Source of the DNA: an uncultured Bacteroidales bacterium
Lineage (GTDB): Bacteria; Bacteroidota; Bacteroidia; Bacteroidales; Paludibacteraceae
NCBI GenBank assembly: GCA_902780235.1
Contig: CACZEL010000016.1
Span: forward strand, 1-42,056
Length of the DNA: 42,056 bases
Direction: 5' to 3'
How positions within the stretch are numbered: position 1 is the first letter of the stretch; every line of letters starts with the position of its first letter. The position numbers and the translations under genes are program-made. This document shows, piece after piece, positions 6,061 to 14,530 of the stretch. The notes under the pieces are model-generated. The model was not told where the DNA came from. It searched no databases and was given only the letters and a program-made list of their open reading frames with translations.

Positions 6061-7551
6061 ATGGCTAAAGTAGTAAAGAGAATAGACATTTATTTGCTCC
6101 GGAATTTTCTGGGGCTGTTTTTGGCTACGTTCTTTATTGCGATCTTTATATTGCTGATGCAGTTCATGTGGATGCACGTGAACGATCTGGTAGGAAAAGG
6201 TATCAGCATCGGCGTACTGGCGGAGTTCTTCATCTATGCCGCTGCATCAGTCGTGCCTTTGGCCTTGCCCTTGGCGATCTTGCTCAGTTCGCTCATCTCG
6301 TTCGGAAACCTTGCGGAGAAATTCGAGTTGACGGCGATGAAAGCGGCGGGTATATCGCTGTTCCGCATCATGCGGCCGTTGGCGTTCTTTGTGATGATGC
6401 TGAGCGTGGGTGCGTTCTTTTTCAGCAATAATATCCTGCCCAAGTCGCAAACCAAACTGTGGGCGCTCATTTTCTCGCTCAGGCAGAAGAGCCCGGAGTT
6501 GCAGATCCCCGTGGGTGAGTTCTACGACGAGATCAGCGGCTACCAGATCTACGTGCGGGACAAGACGCCGCGCGGAGAGTTGCTGAACGTGATGATCTAC
6601 GACTACTCGATGGGTTTTGAGAACGCCAAAGTGATGGTCGCCGATACGGGTCGTCTGGCAGCGAGTGCGGACAAACGCTATCTGACGCTGGATCTGATCA
6701 ACGGCGAGTCGTTTGAGAACCTGAACAAGCAGCAGCAGAAAGCGACGGGTACGACCAAGAGTATCCCGTATCGTCGCGAGACCTTCAGCCACAAGCGGAT
6801 CATCATTGATTTTGCGACGGACTTCAACCGGTACGACGAGTCGATCTTGGAGGATCAGCATGTGAGCAAGAACGTGGTGCAGTTGACGCATTCGATCGAT
6901 TCGGTGCGTCAGGAGTCACGCGAACGATGCGCCGACCAGAGCGACCGAATGATCCATGAGCGCTATTTCGGGCGGGATAACCGACATGATGCGGTGATCC
7001 TGCCGGAACATGTGACGGCTGAAGAGCGGGCACATTATAACATCGATTCGCTCTGGGCATCGATGACCGTGGTGCAGCATCGTCAGGCATTGACCTTGGC
7101 TCAGGAGCGGGCACGTAACTACCGCGATCAGATCGAATACAACGCCATCCTGTTGGAGGACACCGACCGCTATATCCGCAAGCACGAGATCGAACTATAT
7201 CGAAAATTCACCTTGGCTTTTGCTTGCCTTGTGTTCTTCTTTATCGGTGCGCCGCTTGGCGCCATCATCCGTAAGGGTGGTTTGGGTGCTCCGGTCGTGA
7301 TCTCGGTGATCTTGTTTATTATTTATTATATCATCGATAATACGGGCTATAAGATGGCGCGTGAAGCGATTTGGCCGTGTTGGACGGGTATGTGGCTCAG
7401 TTCGTTCGTACTGCTGCCAGTAGGCATTTTCCTGACGTATAAGGCCGCGACGGACTCGCCGCTCTTTAACCCCGAAGCATGGGTGATCGGTTGGAAACGA
7501 TTTGTTTCCAACGTTAAACAGTCAAAATGGTTTCACTATGTGAAACGTTAA
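6061..7551 (+). CDS. LptF/LptG (YjgP/YjgQ) family permease, 496 aa
   Basis: LptF/LptG permeases form the inner-membrane core of the lipopolysaccharide exporter together with the ATPase LptB. The protein starts with the typical [13 protein letters not shown] amphipathic and first membrane segment. Three N-terminal membrane helices follow (about 10-35, 55-80, 100-125). A large periplasmic domain comes next, then three C-terminal helices (from about residue 385: [19 protein letters not shown] onward). The periplasmic part is longer than in proteobacterial homologues, with an added charged helical region (about 260-380), as is common in Bacteroidota. Only one copy is in the window, so I cannot assign it to LptF or LptG. 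ribBA starts 6 bp after its stop, suggesting co-transcription. Confidence 0.92.
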   Translation: MAKVVKRIDIYLLRNFLGLFLATFFIAIFILLMQFMWMHVNDLVGKGISIGVLAEFFIYAAASVVPLALPLAILLSSLISFGNLAEKFELTAMKAAGISLFRIMRPLAFFVMMLSVGAFFFSNNILPKSQTKLWALIFSLRQKSPELQIPVGEFYDEISGYQIYVRDKTPRGELLNVMIYDYSMGFENAKVMVADTGRLAASADKRYLTLDLINGESFENLNKQQQKATGTTKSIPYRRETFSHKRIIIDFATDFNRYDESILEDQHVSKNVVQLTHSIDSVRQESRERCADQSDRMIHERYFGRDNRHDAVILPEHVTAEERAHYNIDSLWASMTVVQHRQALTLAQERARNYRDQIEYNAILLEDTDRYIRKHEIELYRKFTLAFACLVFFFIGAPLGAIIRKGGLGAPVVISVILFIIYYIIDNTGYKMAREAIWPCWTGMWLSSFVLLPVGIFLTYKAATDSPLFNPEAWVIGWKRFVSNVKQSKWFHYVKR

Positions 7552-7557
7552 ACAGTT

Positions 7558-8829
7558 ATGAAAATCAACACAATAGAAGAAGCATTGGCTGATTTCCGCG
7601 AAGGGAGATTCGTCATTGTCGTGGATGATGAGGATCGCGAGAATGAAGGCGATTTCATCATTGCGGCGGAAAAGATCACGCCGGAGAAAGTCAATTTTAT
7701 GTTACAGCACGGTCGCGGCGTCCTGTGCTGCCCGATCACAGAGCAGCGTTGTGCCGAGTTGGACTTGATGCATCAGGTGGCAAACAACACATCGATGCTG
7801 GGTACGCCGTTCACGGTGACGGTCGATAAACTCGAAGGCTGCACGACCGGTGTCTCGGCGGCTGACCGTGCCGCTACCATTCGCGCCTTGGCAGATCCCA
7901 ACTCCAAGCCCGAGACCTTCGGTCGTCCCGGACATATCAACCCGCTCTATGCGAAGGCAGGTGGAGTACTGCAACGCGCAGGTCATACGGAAGCCGGTGT
8001 CGATCTGGCACGTTTGGCGGGACTGCATCCGGCAGCAGCGCTGATCGAGATCATGAACGAAGACGGCACGATGGCGCGCATGCCGCAGTTGCAAGAAGTA
8101 GCGAAGCAGTTCGACCTCAAGATCATCACGATCAAGGATTTAATCGCCTATCGCTTGGAGAAAGAAAGTCTTTCAGGCGAAGCCGGTCTTTCAGCGAAGC
8201 GGTCTAACAGTGCCAACGGTCTAACAGGCGAAGCCGGTCTTATAGAAAAAGGCGAGACAGTCTTTCTGCCTACGCAGAACGGCGAGTTTATGTTGACACC
8301 TTTCCGTGACCTGACGACAGGTCTGGAGCATGTGGTGCTGACCAAGGGTGAGTGGAAAGAAGACGAGCCCGTGCTTTGTCGGGTGCATTCGAGTTGTATG
8401 ACCGGCGACGTGTTCGGCTCGATGCGTTGCGAATGCGGTGAGCAGTTAACCAAAGCGATGCAGATGATCGAAGCCGAAGGACGCGGCATCATCGTCTATA
8501 TGAATCAGGAAGGACGCGGCATAGGCCTTATGAATAAGATACGCGCGTATAAGTTACAGGAAGAAGGGGATGACACGGTTGAAGCGAACGTGCATCTCGG
8601 TTTTCGTCCCGACGAGCGCGATTATGGGGTAGGCGCACAGATCTTACGGGAGATGGGAGCGCATAAACTGCGCTTGATGACCAATAATCCAGTCAAACGT
8701 GTCGGACTGGAGAGTTACGGCATCGAAATCGTTGAGAATGTGCCGATTGAGATACAGCCGAACCGCTGGAACGAACGTTATATGCGCACCAAAAAGGACA
8801 AAATGCATCACGATCTGAAGCTCGTTTAA
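7558..8829 (+). CDS. ribBA: RibBA: DHBP synthase / GTP cyclohydrolase II, 423 aa
   Basis: The bifunctional enzyme supplies both precursors of riboflavin. The N-terminal RibB domain makes 3,4-dihydroxy-2-butanone 4-phosphate from ribulose 5-phosphate ([11 protein letters not shown] near residues 23-33; RPGHINPL and [13 protein letters not shown] downstream). The C-terminal RibA domain opens GTP: its zinc cysteines are Cys280, Cys291 and Cys293, followed by GRGIGLMNK. The linker (about residues 201-231) is unusual: it contains two copies of GEAGL and is encoded by degenerate 16-18 bp repeats. The gene starts 6 bp after the permease. No FMN riboswitch or other leader space exists upstream, so it appears to be driven from the cdd promoter. 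Confidence 0.97.
   Translation: MKINTIEEALADFREGRFVIVVDDEDRENEGDFIIAAEKITPEKVNFMLQHGRGVLCCPITEQRCAELDLMHQVANNTSMLGTPFTVTVDKLEGCTTGVSAADRAATIRALADPNSKPETFGRPGHINPLYAKAGGVLQRAGHTEAGVDLARLAGLHPAAALIEIMNEDGTMARMPQLQEVAKQFDLKIITIKDLIAYRLEKESLSGEAGLSAKRSNSANGLTGEAGLIEKGETVFLPTQNGEFMLTPFRDLTTGLEHVVLTKGEWKEDEPVLCRVHSSCMTGDVFGSMRCECGEQLTKAMQMIEAEGRGIIVYMNQEGRGIGLMNKIRAYKLQEEGDDTVEANVHLGFRPDERDYGVGAQILREMGAHKLRLMTNNPVKRVGLESYGIEIVENVPIEIQPNRWNERYMRTKKDKMHHDLKLV
8168..8236. repeat. Degenerate 16-18 bp repeat units within the RibBA linker
   Basis: Four units beginning GTCT and ending near GCGAAG(C)CG occupy 8168-8185, 8186-8201, 8202-8218 and 8219-8236. A related pair of units with AGCGAAGCG occurs between genes at 18022-18063. 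Confidence 0.8.
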
Positions 8830-8834
8830 GGACT

Positions 8835-8850
8835 TTGGCACGGTTTTTGA
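8835..8850 (+). promoter_or_regulatory. Sigma-54-like promoter for the 8912 gene
   Basis: TTGGCACGGTTTTTGA matches the -24/-12 layout (TGGCACG-N4-TTG) except that the usual -12 GC reads GA. It lies about 60 nt upstream of the start. No TAnnTTTG-type promoter in the usual register was seen. Confidence 0.45.
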
Positions 8851-8861
8851 TTCTTTCGTAG

Positions 8862-8890
8862 TAACGTAATAACGTAATTACGTAATAACG
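8862..8890. repeat. Period-8 array (TAACGTAA)
   Basis: TAACGTAA, TAACGTAA, TTACGTAA and a partial fourth unit lie in the leader of the next gene. The unit length differs from the heptamer arrays elsewhere. Confidence 0.85.
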
Positions 8891-8911
8891 AAAATTTTAA
8901 ATTTTACGATT

Positions 8912-10279
8912 ATGAAACGATTAACTACACTTCTGATGACAATGATGCTGATGAGCACCATGTTATGGGCAGACGAGACGATCACGGTTTCTGCCAACAG
9001 TTCCGACATCTCCGAAGGACTCGATCTGAAGGTTGTAGCTAAGCTATTTGCGGAGGCTAAGAACCTTGAGGAGTTCGAGACGATGCTCAACAACCCTGAC
9101 AGTGCGTTCTGTAACCTTGATCTCAACGGCGACGGACAAGTGGATTACTTACGCGTCGTAGAGACCGGCGAAGGAAACAAACGACTCATCGTTCTGCAAG
9201 CTATCCTTGCCAAAGATATCTATCAGGATGTTGCATCGATCTATGTAGAGAAAGATGAATCGACCAACGAGGTCAGCGTTCAGGTGATAGGCGACGAGTA
9301 CGTCTATGGTACGAACTACATCATCGAACCGGTATATGTCTATAGACCCGTTATCTACGATTGGTTCTGGTGCGACGCGTGGTACGCTTGGCATAGTCCT
9401 TGGTACTGGGGGTATTACCCGGGTTGGTGGTACGTACACAGCTGCTGGGCACATGACTGGTACTGGCATCACTGCTACGCTTTCCATCACCATCACCACT
9501 ACTGCTCTTTCCGTCCGGGACATCACATTCATCACGGCTATCACGACATGCATCGTCACGTGAGTCATCGCGACTACGCAGTAGCTCATCCGGAGCGTTC
9601 GTTCGAGCGCCGCAATGCAGGCATGGTGAACGCTCGTGAGATCCGCGGTACCAGCAGCGTACGAGGCACAGCCGTTCGTTCGGCAGCCGCCGCAGGTGGT
9701 AGCAGCCGCGTATCCGCAGCATCCGGGACGCAGAACCTGAATAGTAATCGCACTTTTGGTAGTACCACTACCGCTGCCACACGCAGCACGGGTTCTTCGA
9801 CCCGCGGCACAAGCAGCAGCGTAGCCCGTACACCGAGTACGAACAGTTCAAGCGCTACTACGACTCGTACGTCCAGTTCCTCTGCAACAACGCGTAGCAC
9901 GGGTTCATCAACTCGAAGCACGAGCAGCAGCGTAGCCAGAACGCCGAGTACAAGCAGTTCGAGTGCTTCTACGACTCGCACGTCCAGTTCCTCTGCAACC
10001 ACGCGCAGCACGGGTTCGTCAACCCGCAGCACGAGCAGTAGCGTAGCGAGAACGCCGAGCACGACGACACACACGTCGAGTGGAACGAGTTCTTCCAGAA
10101 CGTCGAGTTCGTCCAGCCGAAGCGGCAGTTATAGCGGAAGTAGCGGAAGTAGCCGAGGTGGCAGTTATGGAGGCAGTTACGGCGGAAGTAGCCGAAGTGG
10201 AGGAAGCAGTTCCTCCGGCGGCAGCCGCGCTCCCTCAGGAGGCGGCAGCCGTGGAGGCGGAGGATCAGTGCGCCGATAA
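8912..10279 (+). CDS. Secreted EF-hand, Trp/His-rich protein with Ser/Thr/Arg repeat tail, 455 aa
   Basis: A signal peptide (about 1-20, ending MLWA-DE) leads into a globular domain found in Bacteroidota secreted proteins of unknown role. It contains LEEFETMLNNPD and a calcium-binding-like DLNGDGQVDYLRV. A strikingly aromatic stretch follows (about 145-210), very rich in Trp, Tyr and His and including HHHHHYC, which suggests metal binding. The C-terminal half is low-complexity Ser/Thr/Arg then Gly/Ser. It includes 37-residue repeats beginning RSTGSSTR, encoded by a 111-bp DNA repeat. A terminator follows. The function is unknown; a cell-surface or periplasmic stress protein is possible. The sigma-54-like promoter hints at regulated expression. 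Confidence 0.85.
   Translation: MKRLTTLLMTMMLMSTMLWADETITVSANSSDISEGLDLKVVAKLFAEAKNLEEFETMLNNPDSAFCNLDLNGDGQVDYLRVVETGEGNKRLIVLQAILAKDIYQDVASIYVEKDESTNEVSVQVIGDEYVYGTNYIIEPVYVYRPVIYDWFWCDAWYAWHSPWYWGYYPGWWYVHSCWAHDWYWHHCYAFHHHHHYCSFRPGHHIHHGYHDMHRHVSHRDYAVAHPERSFERRNAGMVNAREIRGTSSVRGTAVRSAAAAGGSSRVSAASGTQNLNSNRTFGSTTTAATRSTGSSTRGTSSSVARTPSTNSSSATTTRTSSSSATTRSTGSSTRSTSSSVARTPSTSSSSASTTRTSSSSATTRSTGSSTRSTSSSVARTPSTTTHTSSGTSSSRTSSSSSRSGSYSGSSGSSRGGSYGGSYGGSSRSGGSSSSGGSRAPSGGGSRGGGGSVRR
9782..10060. repeat. 111-bp tandem repeat, about 2.5 copies
   Basis: Units start at 9782, 9893 and 10004 with exact 111-bp spacing and only scattered, mostly silent differences. They encode 37-residue repeats in frame. 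Confidence 0.92.
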
Positions 10280-10284
10280 ACAGA

Positions 10285-10314
10285 AAAGGATGGTCATCGA
10301 ACCATCCTTTTTTT
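10285..10314 (+). terminator. Intrinsic terminator, possibly bidirectional
   Basis: AAAGGATGGT and ACCATCCTTT form a 10-bp perfect stem with a 6-nt loop followed by more T residues. It terminates the secreted-protein gene and may also serve the convergent aspA operon. Confidence 0.88.
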
Positions 10315-10342
10315 GCTGTTAGCTATTAGCTGTTGGCTTTTA
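10315..10342. repeat. Heptamer array containing the aspA stop codon
   Basis: Units GCTGTTA, GCTATTA, GCTGTTG and GCTTTTA lie in perfect 7-bp register. The last unit supplies the TAA of aspA (10340-10342). Confidence 0.85.
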
Positions 10343-11731
10343 ATGAGCGGCCAGCATATTCGCCGGATCAAGGAGTTGATCTAACTGGTCTTTGCTCAGC
10401 AGCCCGTGTTCCAAGACGAGGTTATAAACGCTCTTGCCGGTCTCAAGGGCTTCCTTGGCGATCTTCGTCGAAGCCTTGTAACCGATAACCGGGTTGAGGG
10501 CGGTGACGATACCGATAGAGTGCTTGACGGTCTCGAGGTTGTGCTCGCGGTTGATGGTGATGCCGTCGATACATTTCTCGCGCAGGATAGCCATGACGTT
10601 ACGCAGCCACGTGATGGACTCGAAGATGCACTCGGTGATGATCGGCTCCATGACGTTGAGCTGCAGCTGACCGGCTTCGGCCGCGAAGGTGACAGCGGTA
10701 TCGTTTCCGATGACCTTGAAGCAAACTTGGTTGGTGACCTCCGGGATGACCGGATTGACCTTACCCGGCATGATCGAACTACCCGGAGCCATCGGCGGCA
10801 GGTTGATCTCGTGCAGACCGCAACGCGGACCGGATGCCATCAGACGCAGGTCGTTACAGGTCTTGCTTAACTTCACCGCCAAACGCTTGAGGGCAGCCGA
10901 ATAGCTGACGTATGCACCGGTGTCCGGTGTCGCTTCGACGAGGTCGCTCGCGAGCGTGAACGGTTCGCCCGTTAACTCGCACATCTTCTTGATACACAGT
11001 TCCGCATAGCCGGCAACGGCATTCAGACCCGTACCGATCGCGGTACCGCCCATGTTGATCTCATAGAGCAGGTTGACGTTTCGACCAAGGTTAGCTACCT
11101 CTTCTTCGAGGTTATTGGCAAACGCATGGAACTCCTGACCGCTTGTCATCGGTACCGCGTCCTGCAACTGCGTACGTCCCATCTTTATGGAGTCGTTGAA
11201 CTCATCTCCTTTCTTACGCAGCGAAGCGATGAGTCGTTGCAGCTCCTCTACCAGCACGCGGTTCATGCGGATGAAGGCATAGCGGAAAGCGGAAGGGTAG
11301 GCATCGTTGGTACTCTGCGCACAGTTGACATGGTCGTTCGGCGAGCAGAACTGATACTCACCGCGTTGGTGACCCATGATCTCCAAAGCACGGTTCGCAA
11401 TGACCTCGTTGGCGTTCATGTTCACCGTCGTACCTGCACCGCCCTGCACCATGTCGGTCGGGAACTGATCGTGCATCTTACCGTCGATGATCTCGCGGCA
11501 GGCTTGTGCGATCGCCGCATAGATCTCATCGTTGATGACGCCTAAGTCATGGTTCGCTTCCACCGCCGCCAACTTGATGTAAGCCAAAGCGATGATGTAC
11601 TCCGGAAAATCGGACATTTTGAGGTTCGATACCTTGTAGTTGTTGATACCGCGTTGGGTTTGTACTCCGTAATACGCGTTTTCAGGCACTTGCAATTCGC
11701 CCAGTAAGTCGGATTCTATTCTGTAATTCAT
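10340..11731 (-). CDS. aspA: Aspartate ammonia-lyase, 463 aa
   Basis: The enzyme interconverts aspartate with fumarate and ammonia. The signature loop GSSIMPGKVNP (about 317-327) and GGAGTTVNMNANEV, together with STNDAYPSAFR, place it in the aspartase/fumarase superfamily. The aspartase-like opening (RIESDLLGELQVP...YYGVQT) and full length favour aspartase over class II fumarase, though the two are close. It is the last gene of a minus-strand run cdsA, acyltransferase, glycosyltransferase, ftsY, aspA, 22 bp after ftsY. No separate promoter of the common type was seen before it. Confidence 0.93.
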   Translation of the reverse strand: MNYRIESDLLGELQVPENAYYGVQTQRGINNYKVSNLKMSDFPEYIIALAYIKLAAVEANHDLGVINDEIYAAIAQACREIIDGKMHDQFPTDMVQGGAGTTVNMNANEVIANRALEIMGHQRGEYQFCSPNDHVNCAQSTNDAYPSAFRYAFIRMNRVLVEELQRLIASLRKKGDEFNDSIKMGRTQLQDAVPMTSGQEFHAFANNLEEEVANLGRNVNLLYEINMGGTAIGTGLNAVAGYAELCIKKMCELTGEPFTLASDLVEATPDTGAYVSYSAALKRLAVKLSKTCNDLRLMASGPRCGLHEINLPPMAPGSSIMPGKVNPVIPEVTNQVCFKVIGNDTAVTFAAEAGQLQLNVMEPIITECIFESITWLRNVMAILREKCIDGITINREHNLETVKHSIGIVTALNPVIGYKASTKIAKEALETGKSVYNLVLEHGLLSKDQLDQLLDPANMLAAH

Positions 11732-11753
11732 ACTTTAGTGATTTAAAGATTCT

Positions 11754-12716
11754 TCATTCATTGATGGCTCCTAAAAGCGACTTGACAAACTCGACGCGGT
11801 TGAAGCACTGCAAGTCCGTCATTTGTTCGCCCAGACCGATGTAGCGTACAGGGATCTTGAACTGATCGCTGATGCCGATGACCACGCCACCTTTGGCGGT
11901 GCCGTCCAACTTAGTGATGGCGAGCGAACTTACTTGCGTAGCCGCCGTGAACTGACGTGCCTGCTCGAAAGCGTTCTGTCCGGTGGAGCCGTCCAGCACG
12001 AGCATCACGTCATGCGGTGCGTCCGGCACCACTTTCTGCATCACGTTCTTGATCTTGGTCAACTCGTTCATCAGGTTGATCTTGTTATGCAGACGACCCG
12101 CCGTATCGATCAGCACAACATCCGCGTCATTCGCTTTGGCGGACTGTAAGGTGTCGTAGGCGACAGACGCCGGGTCAGAACCTTGTTGCTGCTTGACAAC
12201 CGGCACGCCTACGCGTTCGCCCCAGATACATAACTGCTCTACGGCAGCGGCACGGAAAGTGTCGGCTGCACCGAGGTACACTTTCTTTCCTGCTGCTTTG
12301 TACTGGTAAGCTAACTTGCCGATCGTGGTGGTCTTACCTACTCCGTTGACGCCTACGACCATGACGACGTAGGGTTTGGCGGGCAGCGGTGCACTGAAAT
12401 CGAGTACATCTTCGACATTGTTCTCTTGCAGCAGCGATGCGATCTCATCCACGAGCAGGTTATTCAGTTCGTCCGTACCGATGTACTTATCGCGTTTGAC
12501 GCGTTCCTGCACGCGCTCGATGATGCGCAAGGTCGTCTCGACGCCGACATCCGATGTGATGAGGGCTTCCTCCAAGTTATCCAGCACCTCATCGTCAATG
12601 GTCGATTTGCCGATGATGGCGTGACTGATCTTACTGAGCACCGACTCCTTGGATTTCTCCAATCCTTTGTCCAGTGTCTCTTTCTTCTCTCTGTTAAATA
12701 ATCCAAAAAAGGCCAT
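11754..12716 (-). CDS. ftsY: Signal recognition particle receptor FtsY, 320 aa
   Basis: FtsY is the membrane-associated GTPase that docks the signal recognition particle and its ribosome at the translocon. The NG domain is complete: G1 GVNGVGKTT at residues 122-130, ADTFRAAAVEQL at about 151-162, DTAGR at 204-208, TKLDGTAKGG near 268-277 and a C-terminal GLGEQMTDL. The acidic A domain of the E. coli protein is missing and only a short N-terminal helical segment is present, which is normal for Bacteroidota. It sits between a glycosyltransferase and aspA in the cdsA-led operon. Confidence 0.97.
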   Translation of the reverse strand: MAFFGLFNREKKETLDKGLEKSKESVLSKISHAIIGKSTIDDEVLDNLEEALITSDVGVETTLRIIERVQERVKRDKYIGTDELNNLLVDEIASLLQENNVEDVLDFSAPLPAKPYVVMVVGVNGVGKTTTIGKLAYQYKAAGKKVYLGAADTFRAAAVEQLCIWGERVGVPVVKQQQGSDPASVAYDTLQSAKANDADVVLIDTAGRLHNKINLMNELTKIKNVMQKVVPDAPHDVMLVLDGSTGQNAFEQARQFTAATQVSSLAITKLDGTAKGGVVIGISDQFKIPVRYIGLGEQMTDLQCFNRVEFVKSLLGAINE

Positions 12717-12719
12717 AAT

Positions 12720-12757
12720 TATTTACCATTTAGTCATTTACCATTTTATCATTTATA
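12720..12757. repeat. CATTTA-type short tandem repeat, period 7-8
   Basis: Imperfect units of CATTTAC/CATTTAG/CATTTTAT fill the 32-bp spacer between ftsY and the glycosyltransferase. The array is degenerate compared with the others. Confidence 0.7.
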
Positions 12758-13645
12758 GTTCCTCCGCATTCGGTGGTATTCTCTGCGGGCATCAAAGACG
12801 GCTTTGGCGCTACCTTGTTTGCTGGTAAGGAGGAACATAGCCGCTGCGGCGTAATCCAGGAAGAACCGAAGGCTCAGCACGATCCACGGGAAGCGGCGGT
12901 TCTTGTAGATCATCAGCAGGTTGTTGCGGAAATTGAGGAAGGTCTTGCGCGGGTTGTCATAACTGAGTGAACCGCCTCCCAGATGATAGACCACGCTCTC
13001 AGGTACACACGCTAATTTCCATCCTCTGTTGCGCATGCGCCAGCATAGATCGATCTCTTCCATATGGGCAAAGAACGCTGCATCGAGACCTCCGCACTCC
13101 TTATATACTCGCGTACGCACGCACATCGCCGCACCGGTCGTCCAATCGATCTCAGCGATCGTGTCGTACTGACCGTGGTCTTGCTCTACCTTTCCGAAAC
13201 GGCGTCCCCGACAATAAGGATAGCCGAGCCAGTTCAAGTATCCGCCTGCTGCACCGGCATGCTCGAAACGGTCCCGTTGCCGCCAAGCGCGTATCTTAGG
13301 TTGCACCGCCGCTACTTCGGGATGCGCGTCCATGTAATCGAGTAGGGGAGCCAGCCATCCTTCCGTCACCTCGACATCCGAGTTCAGCAGCACGACGTAC
13401 TCGCTATCCACCTGTTCGATGGCTTTGTTGTATCCTTCCGCAAAACCGTAGTTCTTGTCCAAGACAATAGTCTTGACAGTCGGGAACTCTTTTGCCAGCA
13501 CGTCCAAACTCTCATCCGTACTGCCGTTGTCGGCTACGATGATGTCGGCTATTGGCTTTTGGCTGTTGGCTGTTAGCACCGACGGCAGGTACTTGCGCAG
13601 CATCTGCGCCCCGTTCCAATTTAATATGATGACACTACAATTCAA
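12749..13645 (-). CDS. Family 2 glycosyltransferase, 298 aa
   Basis: The GT-A fold opens with VIILNWNG, then IIVADNGSTDES and the metal-binding region LLNSDVEV (about 89-96). ARG-rich and aromatic segments near MEEIDLCWRMRNRG match rhamnosyl-type GT2 enzymes. A hydrophobic segment near residue 265 suggests membrane association. It probably adds a sugar to a surface polysaccharide or lipopolysaccharide; donor and acceptor are unknown. The only available start is TTG (13643-13645), since a TAA lies two codons upstream, and this start emerges from the AATTCTT heptamer array. Residues around ANSQKPIAD are encoded by another heptamer array (13547-13574). Confidence 0.9.
   Translation of the reverse strand: MNCSVIILNWNGAQMLRKYLPSVLTANSQKPIADIIVADNGSTDESLDVLAKEFPTVKTIVLDKNYGFAEGYNKAIEQVDSEYVVLLNSDVEVTEGWLAPLLDYMDAHPEVAAVQPKIRAWRQRDRFEHAGAAGGYLNWLGYPYCRGRRFGKVEQDHGQYDTIAEIDWTTGAAMCVRTRVYKECGGLDAAFFAHMEEIDLCWRMRNRGWKLACVPESVVYHLGGGSLSYDNPRKTFLNFRNNLLMIYKNRRFPWIVLSLRFFLDYAAAAMFLLTSKQGSAKAVFDARREYHRMRRNYK
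13547..13574. repeat. Heptamer array inside the glycosyltransferase gene
   Basis: Four units, GGCTATT, GGCTTTT, GGCTGTT and GGCTGTT, run in exact register and encode a loop between the first two strands of the GT-A domain. Confidence 0.9.
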
Positions 13646-13678
13646 TTCTTAATTCTTAATTCTTAATTTTTAATTTCT
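13644..13678. repeat. Heptamer array (AATTCTT type) at a gene junction
   Basis: AATTCTT occurs three times, followed by AATTTTT and AATTTCT. The array spans the start of the glycosyltransferase and the stop of the acyltransferase. Confidence 0.92.
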
Positions 13679-14530
13679 TTTCCACTTCCATCTGTTATGT
13701 GTCCAAAGCCATAAATGCGGCTCTGCCAATATATTTGCTTCCAAGTTACGGGCATAGGCGGTCGTGATCTCGCCTTCCGGACTGTTCTTTGGGTCCATGG
13801 ACAGCAGTTCGAATCGCGCCTGATAGTGGCCGCGTTCGGGACGATGAACGGTCAGCGCAAAGACCGGATAACCGAATTTCTTGCCTAACATCTCGCCGCC
13901 GTCCAGGAAGCCCGTTTCCTGATGCAGGAACTCGACCCACGTGCGTGTCACTTCCGGCCTTGGTTTCTGATCCGCTATCAATCCCAATACGATCGGTTTT
14001 TTCTCTGCGCGAAAACGCACCATCTCCCGTAACACACGCTGTTTCTCCACGTACGCTCCGCCACGTTTGGACCGGATGTCCAAGATGAAACGATCCGTGG
14101 ACTCTTTCTTAGCCTTGCGATAAACATTCAGCTCCGTCACCTCCGGCGAGAACCACTGCTGGCAGGACGACATCCATTCCCAGTTACCTACGTGCGCCAA
14201 CATCACGACGCACCCGCCGTAGGTCTTGGCGGCCTGGTCCACCTCTTCTGCGTTGGCAAACACCACGCGTTGCTTGATCTCTTCGTTCGGACATTGATAG
14301 CCGTACAGGGTCTCCGCGAAGGTGTAGCATAACTGATGGTAGAAAGCCCGTTCGATCTGCTTGCGCTCCTCCGCCGTCTTGTCCGGGAACGAGTTACGCA
14401 AGTTCTTCGCTACCACCTTCCGGCGGTATCGCACCACGTAGTACATCAGCGGATACAGGAAATAGTCCGCGAAGGCATAATGGACGCGAAGCGGCAGACG
14501 ACTTAGAGCAGCGGCACAATGAAATAACAT
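13670..14530 (-). CDS. LpxL/HtrB-type lysophospholipid acyltransferase, 286 aa
   Basis: Members transfer a secondary acyl chain to lipid A or related lipids at the inner membrane. The catalytic H-x4-E is visible as His113 and Glu118 in AHVGNWEW, followed by LNVYRKAKKE and a conserved ADQKPRP. The N-terminal helix (about 8-35) would anchor the protein. It starts inside the end of cdsA with a 28-bp overlap, which indicates translational coupling in a lipid-synthesis operon. Bacteroidota carry several related acyltransferases, so the exact acceptor cannot be stated. Confidence 0.92.
   Translation of the reverse strand: MLFHCAAALSRLPLRVHYAFADYFLYPLMYYVVRYRRKVVAKNLRNSFPDKTAEERKQIERAFYHQLCYTFAETLYGYQCPNEEIKQRVVFANAEEVDQAAKTYGGCVVMLAHVGNWEWMSSCQQWFSPEVTELNVYRKAKKESTDRFILDIRSKRGGAYVEKQRVLREMVRFRAEKKPIVLGLIADQKPRPEVTRTWVEFLHQETGFLDGGEMLGKKFGYPVFALTVHRPERGHYQARFELLSMDPKNSPEGEITTAYARNLEANILAEPHLWLWTHNRWKWKRN

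Noticed and set aside
6247-6891. Minus-strand reading frame of 214 codons within the permease gene
   Set aside because: The plus-strand gene is clearly a permease; the antisense product is a His/Arg-rich artefact.
7540-7560. FMN riboswitch before ribBA
   Set aside because: Only 6 bp separate the permease stop and the ribBA start, leaving no room for a riboswitch, and no such motif was seen before cdd.
9782-10060. Possible CRISPR array
   Set aside because: The 111-bp units are contiguous coding repeats in frame, with no unique spacers and no cas genes nearby.
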